Source: UBA12474 sp964549625
GTDB lineage: Bacteria > Babelota > Babeliae > Babelales > Babelaceae
NCBI GenBank assembly: GCA_964549625.1
Contig: CAZJVA010000001.1
Location: forward strand, 248,001-312,000
Reading direction: 5' to 3'
Length of the DNA stretch: 64,000 nt
In this document: piece after piece, positions 52,545 through 61,495 of the stretch
How the letters are laid out: each line of letters begins with the position of its first letter
Position numbering within the stretch: position 1 is the stretch's first letter
Made by a program: the position numbers and the translations under genes
Notes under the pieces: model-generated
What the model was told of the DNA's origin: nothing
The model's database searches: none
What the model saw: the letters and a program-made list of their open reading frames with translations, nothing else

Positions 52545-52719
52545 AGGTTCTCCGCGATTAAATTTTTGAAGGGCTGACTTGGCAAAGTAATGTCAAGTAC
52601 CAAAACTTATTAGTGTTTCAAATATAAAATATCAAAATGACGGAGTTTGTCAAAAAAAGAACGGGGAGGTTAGCCGTTATGCTGAGCCCTGAACCTAAAT
52701 TTTCCATTCGCTTGGTCGT

Positions 52720-53463
52720 TTAAATATACAGTTTTGGTTGATGTGAGGCTGGGTTTTCGAATATCTGTAAGACTGCCTGTTGCATCTTTGTTTCCTCAGA
52801 GGATAGTTTTTTATTTCTTCTTTTGTTTGTCTTTTTTTTGTTAGACGTTTTGTTTTTTATTGTTTGATTTGCACACGGGGCTTTGGTGATGATATCAGTG
52901 ATATTTTGTGTTTCGAAGGATTCTTCTTTGTTTTTTTCTTCTTTTTCGTAGTCACTTGTTTCGATGAGTTCTTCCTCTATTTGGGTGTTTTCATCGCGGT
53001 TGTCTGGGATTGTTGAAATTTTTGTGTTGTTTGCCAGGTTATGGTCGTCTTCTATTTCTTTTTCTTCTTCTTCTTCTTCTTCAATTACTTGGTTGCTGCT
53101 GTCAAGCTTGTTTTCGCTTTGGTTTTCGATTTTTTCTTCTTCAAATTTGTTGTTTTTATCGTTGATTTCATTTGATGTTTTCTCCTTTTGTTTTTTAAGA
53201 AGCCAGATGGTGCTTGCCATTGCGGTTGCTCCAGCGGCTAGGAGAAGTGACTTAATGAGGTATGGATGAGCTTGTATTAGCCCTAAGTCTTTAACAGATG
53301 TTATTTTTGTGGTGGGAAGTTGCTGGGTTTTTAGAGTCACGACAGGCTTTGCCAGTTTTTGGATAGGCGTTGCGGGCTTCTTGCTCAAAAAGAAGGCCAC
53401 AGAGTTTTGGGGGATGGTCAAAAGAGACAAAAAAACATATCCGAGGGCGGCTAAATAATTCAT
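52720..53463 (-). CDS. Membrane-anchored charged protein, unknown function
   Basis: A 247-residue protein with an N-terminal hydrophobic segment (about 5-25), a linker rich in Pro, Lys and Thr, HPYL at 66-69 then a second hydrophobic helix (about 70-90), and a long acidic/basic low-complexity tail (EEEEEEEKEIEDD; KNKTSNKKKTNKRRNKK). The HPYL-plus-helix design matches the neighbouring 909-residue protein. No catalytic domain is visible. The low complexity makes family searches unreliable. Confidence 0.55.
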   Translation of the reverse strand: MNYLAALGYVFLSLLTIPQNSVAFFLSKKPATPIQKLAKPVVTLKTQQLPTTKITSVKDLGLIQAHPYLIKSLLLAAGATAMASTIWLLKKQKEKTSNEINDKNNKFEEEKIENQSENKLDSSNQVIEEEEEEEKEIEDDHNLANNTKISTIPDNRDENTQIEEELIETSDYEKEEKNKEESFETQNITDIITKAPCANQTIKNKTSNKKKTNKRRNKKLSSEETKMQQAVLQIFENPASHQPKLYI

Positions 53464-53597
53464 TTCTTCTCCACACTTTTACTAGTATCTAAACTTTATC
53501 GATTAGGAAACAGAGCAACCGTCGACGGGTGTAAACCCAAAGACTTGTTATATTTCTCATATGAAATTAGTTTAATTCAGCAAGGATAAAAGTCAAT

Positions 53598-55859
53598 TTA
53601 TTCAATTGCTTCGGTTTTGCTAAATCCGCATTCTCGGTTTGGGCAGGTCAATTTTCGGATCCCATCTTTTTCGAGTTTGAGAAGGTACGGGCTCATGCAC
53701 TGGGGGCAATTCTCTTCTAGAATGTCTCCAGAGATAGAAAATTTGCATGCGGGGTAGCTTTGGCAAGACCAGAATACTTTACCTTTCCAAGATCGGCGGA
53801 CGAGTGGCGCTTGTTTACATCCTGGACACATAAATTTAGTTGTCTCTTGTTTGATGTATTTACAGTCAGGGTACCCCGAACATGAGGTAAATTCTCCAAA
53901 TCGGCCTACTCGTTTTTGAAGCGGTTTGTTGCATTTTGGGCAGAGCTCTTCGAGTAGTTCGGGTTCTTTTTTTTCTACCAGGGTTATGCGACCGTCTTCC
54001 TCGCGTTTAAATGGGGAGGAAAATGTACACTCCGGGTATCCCGGGCAGCCTGCAAAGGCGCCAGCGCGGCCGAAACGAATAACGAGGTTTTGTTTTTTGC
54101 ATGTGGGGCAGAGAATATTAGTTGGTTCTACTGGACGCTCAACATTTTCGCCGGCAAATTTTTCGAGGTCTTGAGAAAACTCATGATAAAACTCGCGCAG
54201 GAGTGCGTCCCGCTCAAGGTTTCCTTGAGCTACTTTATCAAGGTCTTCTTCCATGTGAGCAGTAAATGCTACATCCATAATCTTGGGAAGGTTTGCATCA
54301 AGGAGCTTGGTTACAGCAAAACCGAGCTCTGTGGGAATAAAGCGTTTGCGTTTATCCAGTTCGGTATATGAACGAAGTTGGATTGTTTTGAGAATCGTTG
54401 CGTACGTCGAGGGCCGTCCGATACGTTCTTTTTCTAATTCTTTAACCAATGATGCTTCGGTATAGCGAGGAGGTGCTTGAGTAAAATGTTGTTTTGGTTC
54501 AACAGTAGTTAAGCCAACTTCCATCTGTTCGCGCATCTCTGCTGGTATTTTGCTATTCTTTTCTTCCTCTTCGTCTTCGTCCTGGGCGGAGTATGCTTTG
54601 AGAAAGCCATCAAATAAGAGCGTAGAACCGGTAGCTTTGAAGGTGAATGTGCCCCCGGTAATTGTTACGGCACGCTGCGCATATTCGGCGGGCTTCATCT
54701 GGCAGGCAATAAAGCGTTTCCAGATAAGTTGATATAGTTTAAATAGGTCTGCATCAAGGTGCCGTTGGACTGATTCAGGAGTTTGGGTGGCATCAATGGG
54801 GCGGATAGCTTCGTGCGCGTCTTGCGCTTTGTCCTTAGAATATACCAGTGCTTTGGTGGGGAGGTACTCTTTGCCAAAGATCTTGGTTATAAATTTTCGC
54901 GCTTGATCTAAGGCGCTTTGGGCGATGCGCAAGGAGTCGGTTCGCATATAGGTGATCAGTGCAACCGGTGTTCCTTTATCCTCGAGCGGTATACCCTCGT
55001 AGAGCTGCTGGGCCAGTGACATTGTTTTTTGGACAGAAAAGCCAAGCTGATTGTAGGCGGCTTGCTGCAAGGTACTAGTCATAAAGGGTGGCGCAGCCTT
55101 TTTTTGGCGTTTGGAATCTTTAATGCTGGTTATTTGGTAGGCGCATTCGCGTAATTTAGGTAAAAGCTTTTCAACTTCTTCTTTTGTTTTTAATTCAGCT
55201 TTTTTGCGACCGATTGTGGTGAGTGATGCAGCGAGTGTCGCATTGTCGGCTGTTGCAAATAGACCGGTTACACTCCAATATTCCTCGGGAACAAATGCGC
55301 GAATTTCTTCTTCTCGTCTGCAAATGAGTTTGAGCGCAACTGATTGAACACGGCCTGCAGAAAGACCTTTTTGTAGTTTGCGCCAGAGTATAGGAGAAAC
55401 TTGGTAGCCAACCCAGCGATCGAGAACGCGGCGCGCTTGTTGTGCCGCAACTTTGTCGAGGTCCACGCTGCTTGGGTGTTGTACAGCATCTTCAATAGCT
55501 GATTTGGTGATCTCATTGAATGTAATGCGATGGATAGCTTTAGGATTTTTCATTACTTTGGCAACTTCTTCGCCAATGTGCCAGGCAATTAGCTCTCCTT
55601 CGCGGTCAGGGTCAGGGGCAAGATAGACGGCATCCGCACGCGAAGCTTCTTTGCAGATATCACTGATAACGCGGTCCTTTTTCTCGAGCGGTTCGTAGGT
55701 CAATTGAATTTGACCTTTCTCTGGTATCGCTACACCAAGCTCTTTTTTGGGGAGATCTTTGATGTGGCCCATTGTTGAAAGAACTTTAAAATCGCTTCCC
55801 AAAAACTTACTGATAGTCTTTGTTTTTGCTGGTGATTCCACAATTAAAATTTTTTTCAT
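53598..55859 (-). CDS. topA: DNA topoisomerase I
   Basis: Type IA topoisomerase that relaxes negative supercoils, 753 residues. The TOPRIM start ILIVESPAKTKTISKFLG, DPDREGELIAWHI, and the active-site Tyr in ITYMRTDSLRIA are clear. The C-terminus carries four Cys4 zinc ribbons (CPTC...CPGYPEC, CPKC...CSGYPDC, CPGC...CQSYPAC, CPQC...CPNREC). A promoter lies about 65 bases upstream on the minus strand. It balances gyrase, whose B subunit is also in this window. Confidence 0.97.
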   Translation of the reverse strand: MKKILIVESPAKTKTISKFLGSDFKVLSTMGHIKDLPKKELGVAIPEKGQIQLTYEPLEKKDRVISDICKEASRADAVYLAPDPDREGELIAWHIGEEVAKVMKNPKAIHRITFNEITKSAIEDAVQHPSSVDLDKVAAQQARRVLDRWVGYQVSPILWRKLQKGLSAGRVQSVALKLICRREEEIRAFVPEEYWSVTGLFATADNATLAASLTTIGRKKAELKTKEEVEKLLPKLRECAYQITSIKDSKRQKKAAPPFMTSTLQQAAYNQLGFSVQKTMSLAQQLYEGIPLEDKGTPVALITYMRTDSLRIAQSALDQARKFITKIFGKEYLPTKALVYSKDKAQDAHEAIRPIDATQTPESVQRHLDADLFKLYQLIWKRFIACQMKPAEYAQRAVTITGGTFTFKATGSTLLFDGFLKAYSAQDEDEEEEKNSKIPAEMREQMEVGLTTVEPKQHFTQAPPRYTEASLVKELEKERIGRPSTYATILKTIQLRSYTELDKRKRFIPTELGFAVTKLLDANLPKIMDVAFTAHMEEDLDKVAQGNLERDALLREFYHEFSQDLEKFAGENVERPVEPTNILCPTCKKQNLVIRFGRAGAFAGCPGYPECTFSSPFKREEDGRITLVEKKEPELLEELCPKCNKPLQKRVGRFGEFTSCSGYPDCKYIKQETTKFMCPGCKQAPLVRRSWKGKVFWSCQSYPACKFSISGDILEENCPQCMSPYLLKLEKDGIRKLTCPNRECGFSKTEAIE

Positions 55860-55925
55860 GACCCTCTGAGTATCCTCTCCGAATGCTTAAATATCGATCC
55901 TTGTTATTATTGTTATATCTTCATA

Positions 55926-55953
55926 TCTATACATAGTATTGACTAAAAGTCAA
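55926..55953 (-). promoter_or_regulatory. Promoter for topA
   Basis: On the minus strand TTGACT, a 16-bp spacer and TATAGA lie 67 bases before the start codon. The 336-base gap (55860-56195) between topA and the next plus-strand gene shows nothing else clear. Confidence 0.6.
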
Positions 55954-56195
55954 AGGTATTTCGTTTTTTTACCTGAAAAGCATTTTGAAAAAACAGGTTT
56001 TAATGTCTAGGTGCCGGCGTTTTCTAAGATCATACAATGTTTTCTTGGTCCTTGGCCGGTGTGGGAATGCGGTGAACTTTCTTGTTAGGTTGCTCTAATG
56101 AAGGGCTTTGTTGGCTTGGGAGGCTTACTCGTTGTGTTTCTCGGGCCATATGTGGTAGGGTGCAGCAAGTGAGTTTTAGGTTTGGGAGAGAAGAG

Positions 56196-56864
56196 ATGAA
56201 TGTGCGTGTTGTGGGGGCTTTGTGGCTCCAGGAGGTAAAAAGTTTTTTTTCACCCATGTGGTGGGCTCGTTTTTTATTCTTCACTTGGCGGCGGCTCGTA
56301 CGTATTTGGCGAAGTCCGTATTTTTTGTTGACGGTAGTCTGGATTCAGGTGATTTGTATTTGGGGTGGGGTTGCTCCACTACAGGTCGGATGTTTTTGCT
56401 TTGACCCGTCAATGATGGGTGTTATGCGTATTGCGCTTGGCCTTGTACAACTATGGTATTTTTATCTATTAATTATGTTATCGCGCGTATCGCTGTATCC
56501 TCCAATTCCTGAAGCGTTTCGTCGCATTGAAAAAGAGCGTGGTGTGGCGTGGCTTGTGCAACTCTTGGTGCCTTGCTTCTTTTTTATTTTTTTGCTTGAT
56601 ATTCCGCTTGTTTGGCCACTTTGTTGCTTTTGGGCTCTGGTTGCGGCAGATAGTCGATTTTTGGGAGTAGGCTTCCTGTGGCAGCTTTCGTCTTGTGCTC
56701 TTTACTGGGTTATACGGCACCTTCCTATTTGCCTGTTGTTGGTGATAGCTGTGTATTGGTTGGCATATTGGTTTGGCAGCGCTCTTATTCTTTATTTTGT
56801 TCTATTGCCATTCTTTTTTGCCGCCATGAGTGTTGTGTATACGCAGGGTCATTTGCAGGGATAG
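56196..56864 (+). CDS. Polytopic membrane protein, unknown function
   Basis: A 222-residue protein with about five or six hydrophobic helices, rich in Trp, Phe and Leu (for example SPYFLLTVVWIQVICIWGG; LVPCFFFIFLLDIPLVWPLCCFWALV). ATG 56196 follows GGGAGAGAAGAG; the frame is open further upstream but without a site. No family recognised. A terminator follows. Confidence 0.6.
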   Translation: MNVRVVGALWLQEVKSFFSPMWWARFLFFTWRRLVRIWRSPYFLLTVVWIQVICIWGGVAPLQVGCFCFDPSMMGVMRIALGLVQLWYFYLLIMLSRVSLYPPIPEAFRRIEKERGVAWLVQLLVPCFFFIFLLDIPLVWPLCCFWALVAADSRFLGVGFLWQLSSCALYWVIRHLPICLLLVIAVYWLAYWFGSALILYFVLLPFFFAAMSVVYTQGHLQG

Positions 56865-56878
56865 GTAGATTTTCGAAT

Positions 56879-56917
56879 AAGGGCGGAACAGAAATTCTCT
56901 GTTCCACCCTTATTTTT
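56879..56917. terminator. Bidirectional hairpin terminator
   Basis: AAGGGCGGAACAGA and TCTGTTCCACCCTT form a stem with one mismatch and a 5-base loop, followed by ATTTTT on the plus strand. It sits between convergent genes and can serve both. Confidence 0.85.
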
Positions 56918-56919
56918 GA

Positions 56920-57123
56920 TTACTTAAGTTCTTCGGTCTCTGTAGTTGGAGTCATTGGGTTTTCAGGGAGATCTTCTTGAACTTGTGTTGTTGCTATTTC
57001 AACAACTTCAGTTGTTGGTAATGCTTCAGGTGTAGCTTCTTTTTTATCTGCCTTGAAGAATGAGCATGCAGGTGCAACTAAAAGTAGACCAAGGAGCAGA
57101 CCAAGGGTAAGTTTGTTGTTCAT
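56920..57123 (-). CDS. Small lipoprotein
   Basis: A 67-residue protein with a hydrophobic signal (GLLLGLLLVAPAC) and a lipobox Cys at the end of VAPAC, then a Thr, Pro and Glu-rich, probably disordered mature tail. The AAAGGA before ATG 57123 supports the start. Function unknown; it lies between lon and the terminator. Confidence 0.6.
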   Translation of the reverse strand: MNNKLTLGLLLGLLLVAPACSFFKADKKEATPEALPTTEVVEIATTQVQEDLPENPMTPTTETEELK

Positions 57124-57168
57124 AAACAAGTCCTTTTGTATAAAAAACACCCGCGTACGGGTACCATT

Positions 57169-59664
57169 TCAGTTTCTTTTTTTCTTGCTAGCTTTCTGGG
57201 GCTGTGTGAGTACTGCGTCTAGTACTGATTGCACATGATCAACGAAGTTTATTGTAAGGCCGAGAGAAAGCTCTTCTTGAAGCTTTTCAACCTCTTCTTT
57301 GTTTTCTGCAGGTACAAAAACTTCTTTGATTTCGTGTTGTTCGGCCGCAATCAATTTTTCTTTTAGTCCACCAACGCCTAATACTCGTCCGCGCAAGGTT
57401 ATTTCACCGGTCATGGCAATGTATGGTTTAAATGGTGCGTGAGTAATAGCAGATGTAACAGCGCAGCAGAGTGCAATACCGGCAGACGGACCGTCTTTGG
57501 GGGTTGCGCCTTCTGGCACATGTACATGAATATCATGCTGTGAAAAGAAATCTTTTTTGATTCCGAGCTGTTGGCTAACAGATTTAATATAACTGAGAGC
57601 GGCATGTGCAGATTCTCGCATGACATCTCCCAATTGGCCGGTTAGCGTGACTTCGCCTTTGCCTGGGACAACGGTGGCTTCGATTTCAAGGATATCGCCG
57701 CCAAGCTCCGTCCATGCAAGGCCCGTTGCGCAGCCAACTAAATTCTCCTGCTCTGCAAGACCGCGTCGCTTAAAGAGCGGAACACCAAGCCAAGATCGGC
57801 ATAACGCAGGGGTTATGGTGATAACCTTGTTGTGTTGTGATTCGTGATCTTTGGCCGTAAGAAGTTCGGCGATTACTTTACGTATTAATTTTGCTAATAC
57901 CCGCTCAAGCTGTCGTACCCCAGCCTCTTTGGTGTACTGACTTATGACAAACGAGAGAACGGTCGGAGAGAGTTTAAACTGACGTGCGGGCAGGTTGTAT
58001 TCTTTGAGAAGCTTTGGGATGAGAAATTTGCGTGCGATGTGCAATTTTTCTTCTTCGGTGTAGCTAGAGAGGCTAATGACTTCCATGCGATCAAAGAGCG
58101 GGTATGGTATTCCATCGATGCTGTTTGCTGTTGCGATAAACATCGTTTTGGAAAGGTTGTATGCAACTTCGAGATAGTTATCAACAAAGTTTTTATTTTG
58201 CTCTGGATCAAGTACCTCAAGAAGGGCCGAAGCTGGATCACCATAGATGTCTTGGGACATTTTGTCGATTTCATCGAGCAGAATAACAGGATTTGTTGTT
58301 TTGAGATTGGCTAGAGCTTGAATGAATTTTCCTGGCATGGCGCCAACATAGGTGCGTCGATGGCCTCGAATTTCTGATTCGTCGCGTGTTCCGCCTAGTG
58401 AGATTCGTGCAAATTCTCTACCAAGTGCGGCTGCAATGGAGCGTGCAAGAGATGTTTTGCCCACGCCCGGAGGCCCCACAAGACAGACTATTGGAGAACG
58501 AGAAAGCTCAGGATTGAATTTTTTTGCAGCGATAAATTCAAGGATGCGTTCTTTGACCTTTTGTAGCCCATAATGATCTCGGTCTAAGATGCGCTCAGCT
58601 TGTACGAGGCTTATGCGATCTTTGCTTTCTTTGTGCCAAGGTAGTTGTAGTATCCAATCAATATAGTTACGGCTTACTGAAGCTTCGGCGGATAGAGATG
58701 GCATCTGCTCAAGGCGCCGTAGTTCGCGCTCAATTTTGGCATGCACCGCTTCTGGGAGGCGGGCTTTGCTTATCTTTTGAAGTAGCGCATCTTGCTCTGC
58801 CTCTTGATCATCTCGCCCAAGTTCTTTGTTTATGGCCTTTATTTGTTCGTTGAGATAGTATTCACGCTGATTTTTTTCGACCTGCATTTGAACGCGTCCG
58901 CGGATGCGTTCCTCAATCTTTACGATTTCAACTTCGCGTTCTAATAGCTCAATAAGTGCCATAAGTTGATGTTTAAGGCTGGTCGCTTCAAGTAATAATT
59001 GTTTGTCTCGAAATCCTAAACCATTATGGGCACTTAGCGTGTCAGCTCCAACGGCGATGTTTTCAAAATCCTGAAGATTGTGTGAAAGGTTGTTCTGGTT
59101 TTGCGCATGCAGGTTAACATAGGTTTTGTAGACTTGCTTGGCACGACGCCAGAGCGCGTGAATTTCGGCACTGCTTTGATCATCTTGGTAGCTAAAGGAG
59201 TATCCGTTTGCCGTCCAAATACCATTTTGCTCGGTAGTTTCTTGGATTGAAAATCGACAGATCCCTTCGACCAAGACTTTTACGGCTCCTTTGGCCATGG
59301 GAAGTACTTGTATGATGTTGGCTCGAGTACCCGTTAAGAAGATATCTTCTTCTTCTGGATCTTCGATGGAAGGATCATTTTGGGTTACTAGACAGATGCT
59401 TGTTTTGTTTGCAGCAGCATATTCAATAGCTTTTATCGATCGTGGTCGACCGATAATTAAAGGAATGACGCTTTGTGGAAAGAGAACAACGTTTTTAAGG
59501 GGAATGATGGGAAGGTCATGCTGCTTGTCTTGGTTTTCTAAGAGGTGTTGTTCGTGTGTTTCTTGCCTGGTTTGAAAGCGTGTGGAATCGATGCTTTTTT
59601 TGTTCATAACAACTTTGGTTTTTGATATTAGAGACAATAGCTTCTTAGTTGATGTTTTACCCAT
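57169..59664 (-). CDS. lon: Lon protease
   Basis: ATP-dependent cytoplasmic protease, 831 residues. The N domain is seen in LPIIPLKNVVLFPQSVIPLII, Walker A in GPPGVGKTS, Walker B in ILLDEIDK, and the Ser-Lys dyad region in PKDGPSAGIALCCAV with Lys in LGVGGLKEKLIAAEQ. The start at 59664 has AGGAAGAG upstream; an ATG at 59703 and one at 59607 are alternatives. Its N-terminal extension of some 30 residues is unusual but short. Confidence 0.96.
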   Translation of the reverse strand: MGKTSTKKLLSLISKTKVVMNKKSIDSTRFQTRQETHEQHLLENQDKQHDLPIIPLKNVVLFPQSVIPLIIGRPRSIKAIEYAAANKTSICLVTQNDPSIEDPEEEDIFLTGTRANIIQVLPMAKGAVKVLVEGICRFSIQETTEQNGIWTANGYSFSYQDDQSSAEIHALWRRAKQVYKTYVNLHAQNQNNLSHNLQDFENIAVGADTLSAHNGLGFRDKQLLLEATSLKHQLMALIELLEREVEIVKIEERIRGRVQMQVEKNQREYYLNEQIKAINKELGRDDQEAEQDALLQKISKARLPEAVHAKIERELRRLEQMPSLSAEASVSRNYIDWILQLPWHKESKDRISLVQAERILDRDHYGLQKVKERILEFIAAKKFNPELSRSPIVCLVGPPGVGKTSLARSIAAALGREFARISLGGTRDESEIRGHRRTYVGAMPGKFIQALANLKTTNPVILLDEIDKMSQDIYGDPASALLEVLDPEQNKNFVDNYLEVAYNLSKTMFIATANSIDGIPYPLFDRMEVISLSSYTEEEKLHIARKFLIPKLLKEYNLPARQFKLSPTVLSFVISQYTKEAGVRQLERVLAKLIRKVIAELLTAKDHESQHNKVITITPALCRSWLGVPLFKRRGLAEQENLVGCATGLAWTELGGDILEIEATVVPGKGEVTLTGQLGDVMRESAHAALSYIKSVSQQLGIKKDFFSQHDIHVHVPEGATPKDGPSAGIALCCAVTSAITHAPFKPYIAMTGEITLRGRVLGVGGLKEKLIAAEQHEIKEVFVPAENKEEVEKLQEELSLGLTINFVDHVQSVLDAVLTQPQKASKKKRN

Positions 59665-59914
59665 GCTGCTCTTCCTAAATCTTAGCCTAACAGACTCAAG
59701 CATATTGTATAGGGATTCTTTGGATGGAGTCTGTGAGTGTTGAAATTTTTGATAGGGTGGATGTACAAGTTTGTTTTTTTCGTTTATACTTCGGTGCTGG
59801 ATGCTTGTTTGGTCTGAAATGTTTTTAAGACATAGAGAACAGCGGCTCCCCTATCCGTGTTTCACGTGTATTGTGCAAAAATCAATGGTCTTCTTTTAGA
59901 AAGGACAAGAGACG

Positions 59915-61294
59915 ATGAGTAGTCTTTTAATCGGGTTGGTAGCGGCACTTGTTGCGCTTCCAGCGCTTTATATGACAGGAATTTTGCAAAAAGCGCTACG
60001 TTTTATCTATGGTGACTTTACTTCAAATGAAGTTAAAAAGTTTGTCTCATATGGTTTTTTGTTTTTCATCATTATTGGTACGTATTGGCTACTTCGTTGT
60101 GCCAAAGATCCTATCTTTAATGCGTTTGTTGGCGCAGAATCTATTTGGCTTGCAAAAATTGTCTCGCTCTTAGTTATTTTCCCTATCGTTGCGGGTTATA
60201 GCTATTTGGTAGATATGTTTCCTCGTCACCGTCTTTTCTATGCAATTGCAGCAATCTACATTGTATTGTTTGTTGGCATTGCCTTTTTGATGGGCAGCTC
60301 TGTCTATGGCATGGGCGCGCCAGCAGCCAATCGCTGGGGATTGTTGGGCTGGTTCTCATATGTGATGATTGAGAGTTTCGGCTCATTGGTTGTTGTGCTC
60401 TTTTACTCGTTTATGGCCGATACAACTACGCCTGAAGCTGGTAAAAAGGCATTCTTTATCACAGCAACGTTTGGGCAGGTTGGAGCGATTTTAGGCTCCT
60501 ATGCAACGGGTGTAATTGCGCGCTCTTTGAGTGTTCCTCAGGTGCTTTTTGCTGCTGCAGCGGCTGTTGCTCTGATTCCACCAATGGTTGCCTTTATTAT
60601 GTGGTTTATTCCTAAGGGTGAGTTTGCAGGGTATCAAGCCAAAGGTGGCGAAGCGAAGAAAACAAAGCCAGGTTTTGTTGAAGGATTCAAACTGTTTCTT
60701 TCTGAGCCTTATTTGCTTGGGATCTTTATCTGGGTATCTGCGTTTGAAGTTATTGCAACGGTCTTTGATCTTCAGTTCAAAGTATTGATTATGCGCGAAG
60801 TTGGTGACAACGCTGCTGAATTTGCTCGTTGGACATCTGATTTTGGTGTTACGGTTGCTACCTTGGCGTTGATCTCGCTGCTCTTGGGTGTTGGAAATAT
60901 TGGCCGTCGTTTGGGTCTGACTCTTTCGTTGGTGATATTACCTATTTTGATGGCGGCAAACGCTTTTGTAATGTTTGTTTCGCCGGTAGTACAGGTAGCA
61001 TTCTGGGTTATGGTTGCCTCAAAAGGTATCAACTATGCATTCGGTCAGCCATCTAAGGAGCAGTTGTTTATTCCAACGTCCCGTGAAGCCCGATACAAGT
61101 CAAAAGCTTGGGTTGATTCCTTCGGTTCACGTGGCTCAAAAGCTATGGGCTCACTGATAAAAGGTTTTGCTGGTGGTTCAGCCGCACTTTTATTGGGAAC
61201 CGCTATTGGCATCAGCGCAATCTGGGTTGTTGCTTCGTTATACCTTGGTAAGAAGGCAACACAGGCCGTGGCGAACAACGAGGTTGTTTGTTAG
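59915..61294 (+). CDS. ATP/ADP (nucleotide) translocase, TLC family
   Basis: Nucleotide transport protein, 459 residues with about 12 membrane helices. YWLLRCAKDPIFNAFVG in the first helices and the late segment GINYAFGQPSKEQLFIPTSREARYKSKAW are typical of the TLC/NTT family found in chlamydiae, rickettsiae and Dependentiae. Members exchange host ATP for ADP or import other nucleotides. This copy is the most divergent of the three here. AAAGGA precedes the ATG, and a terminator follows. The exact substrate cannot be read from sequence. Confidence 0.92.
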   Translation: MSSLLIGLVAALVALPALYMTGILQKALRFIYGDFTSNEVKKFVSYGFLFFIIIGTYWLLRCAKDPIFNAFVGAESIWLAKIVSLLVIFPIVAGYSYLVDMFPRHRLFYAIAAIYIVLFVGIAFLMGSSVYGMGAPAANRWGLLGWFSYVMIESFGSLVVVLFYSFMADTTTPEAGKKAFFITATFGQVGAILGSYATGVIARSLSVPQVLFAAAAAVALIPPMVAFIMWFIPKGEFAGYQAKGGEAKKTKPGFVEGFKLFLSEPYLLGIFIWVSAFEVIATVFDLQFKVLIMREVGDNAAEFARWTSDFGVTVATLALISLLLGVGNIGRRLGLTLSLVILPILMAANAFVMFVSPVVQVAFWVMVASKGINYAFGQPSKEQLFIPTSREARYKSKAWVDSFGSRGSKAMGSLIKGFAGGSAALLLGTAIGISAIWVVASLYLGKKATQAVANNEVVC

Positions 61295-61323
61295 TTGTCT
61301 TTAGGTAATAGATTGTGAAGATG

Positions 61324-61370
61324 AAAAGGCTCCTTAAGCAAATCTTGCTTGTGGAGCCTTTTTCTCTTTT
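61324..61370 (+). terminator. Rho-independent terminator after the first translocase
   Basis: AAAGGCTCC with an inner AAGCAA/TTGCTT stem and GGAGCCTTTTT, followed by TCTCTTTT. Confidence 0.9.
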
Positions 61371-61447
61371 AGAGGAGAGTAGTTTTGGGGCATTAAACCT
61401 TTGTGTTGTGAGAAGGTTTTTTATTTCCGTGGGGAGCATGGTATGCG

Positions 61448-61461
61448 TTGCGCGTGCGCAA
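61448..61461. promoter_or_regulatory. Palindrome before the second translocase
   Basis: TTGCGC-GT-GCGCAA is a perfect 6-bp dyad 34 bases before the start codon. It could be an operator; it could also be chance. Confidence 0.25.
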
Positions 61462-61495
61462 AGGGAGATTATAGGTTAATTTGAGGGCGGGGATT

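Noticed and set aside
52964..53269. Ser-rich plus-strand frame
   Set aside because: Antisense of the acidic low-complexity tail of the 247-residue protein.
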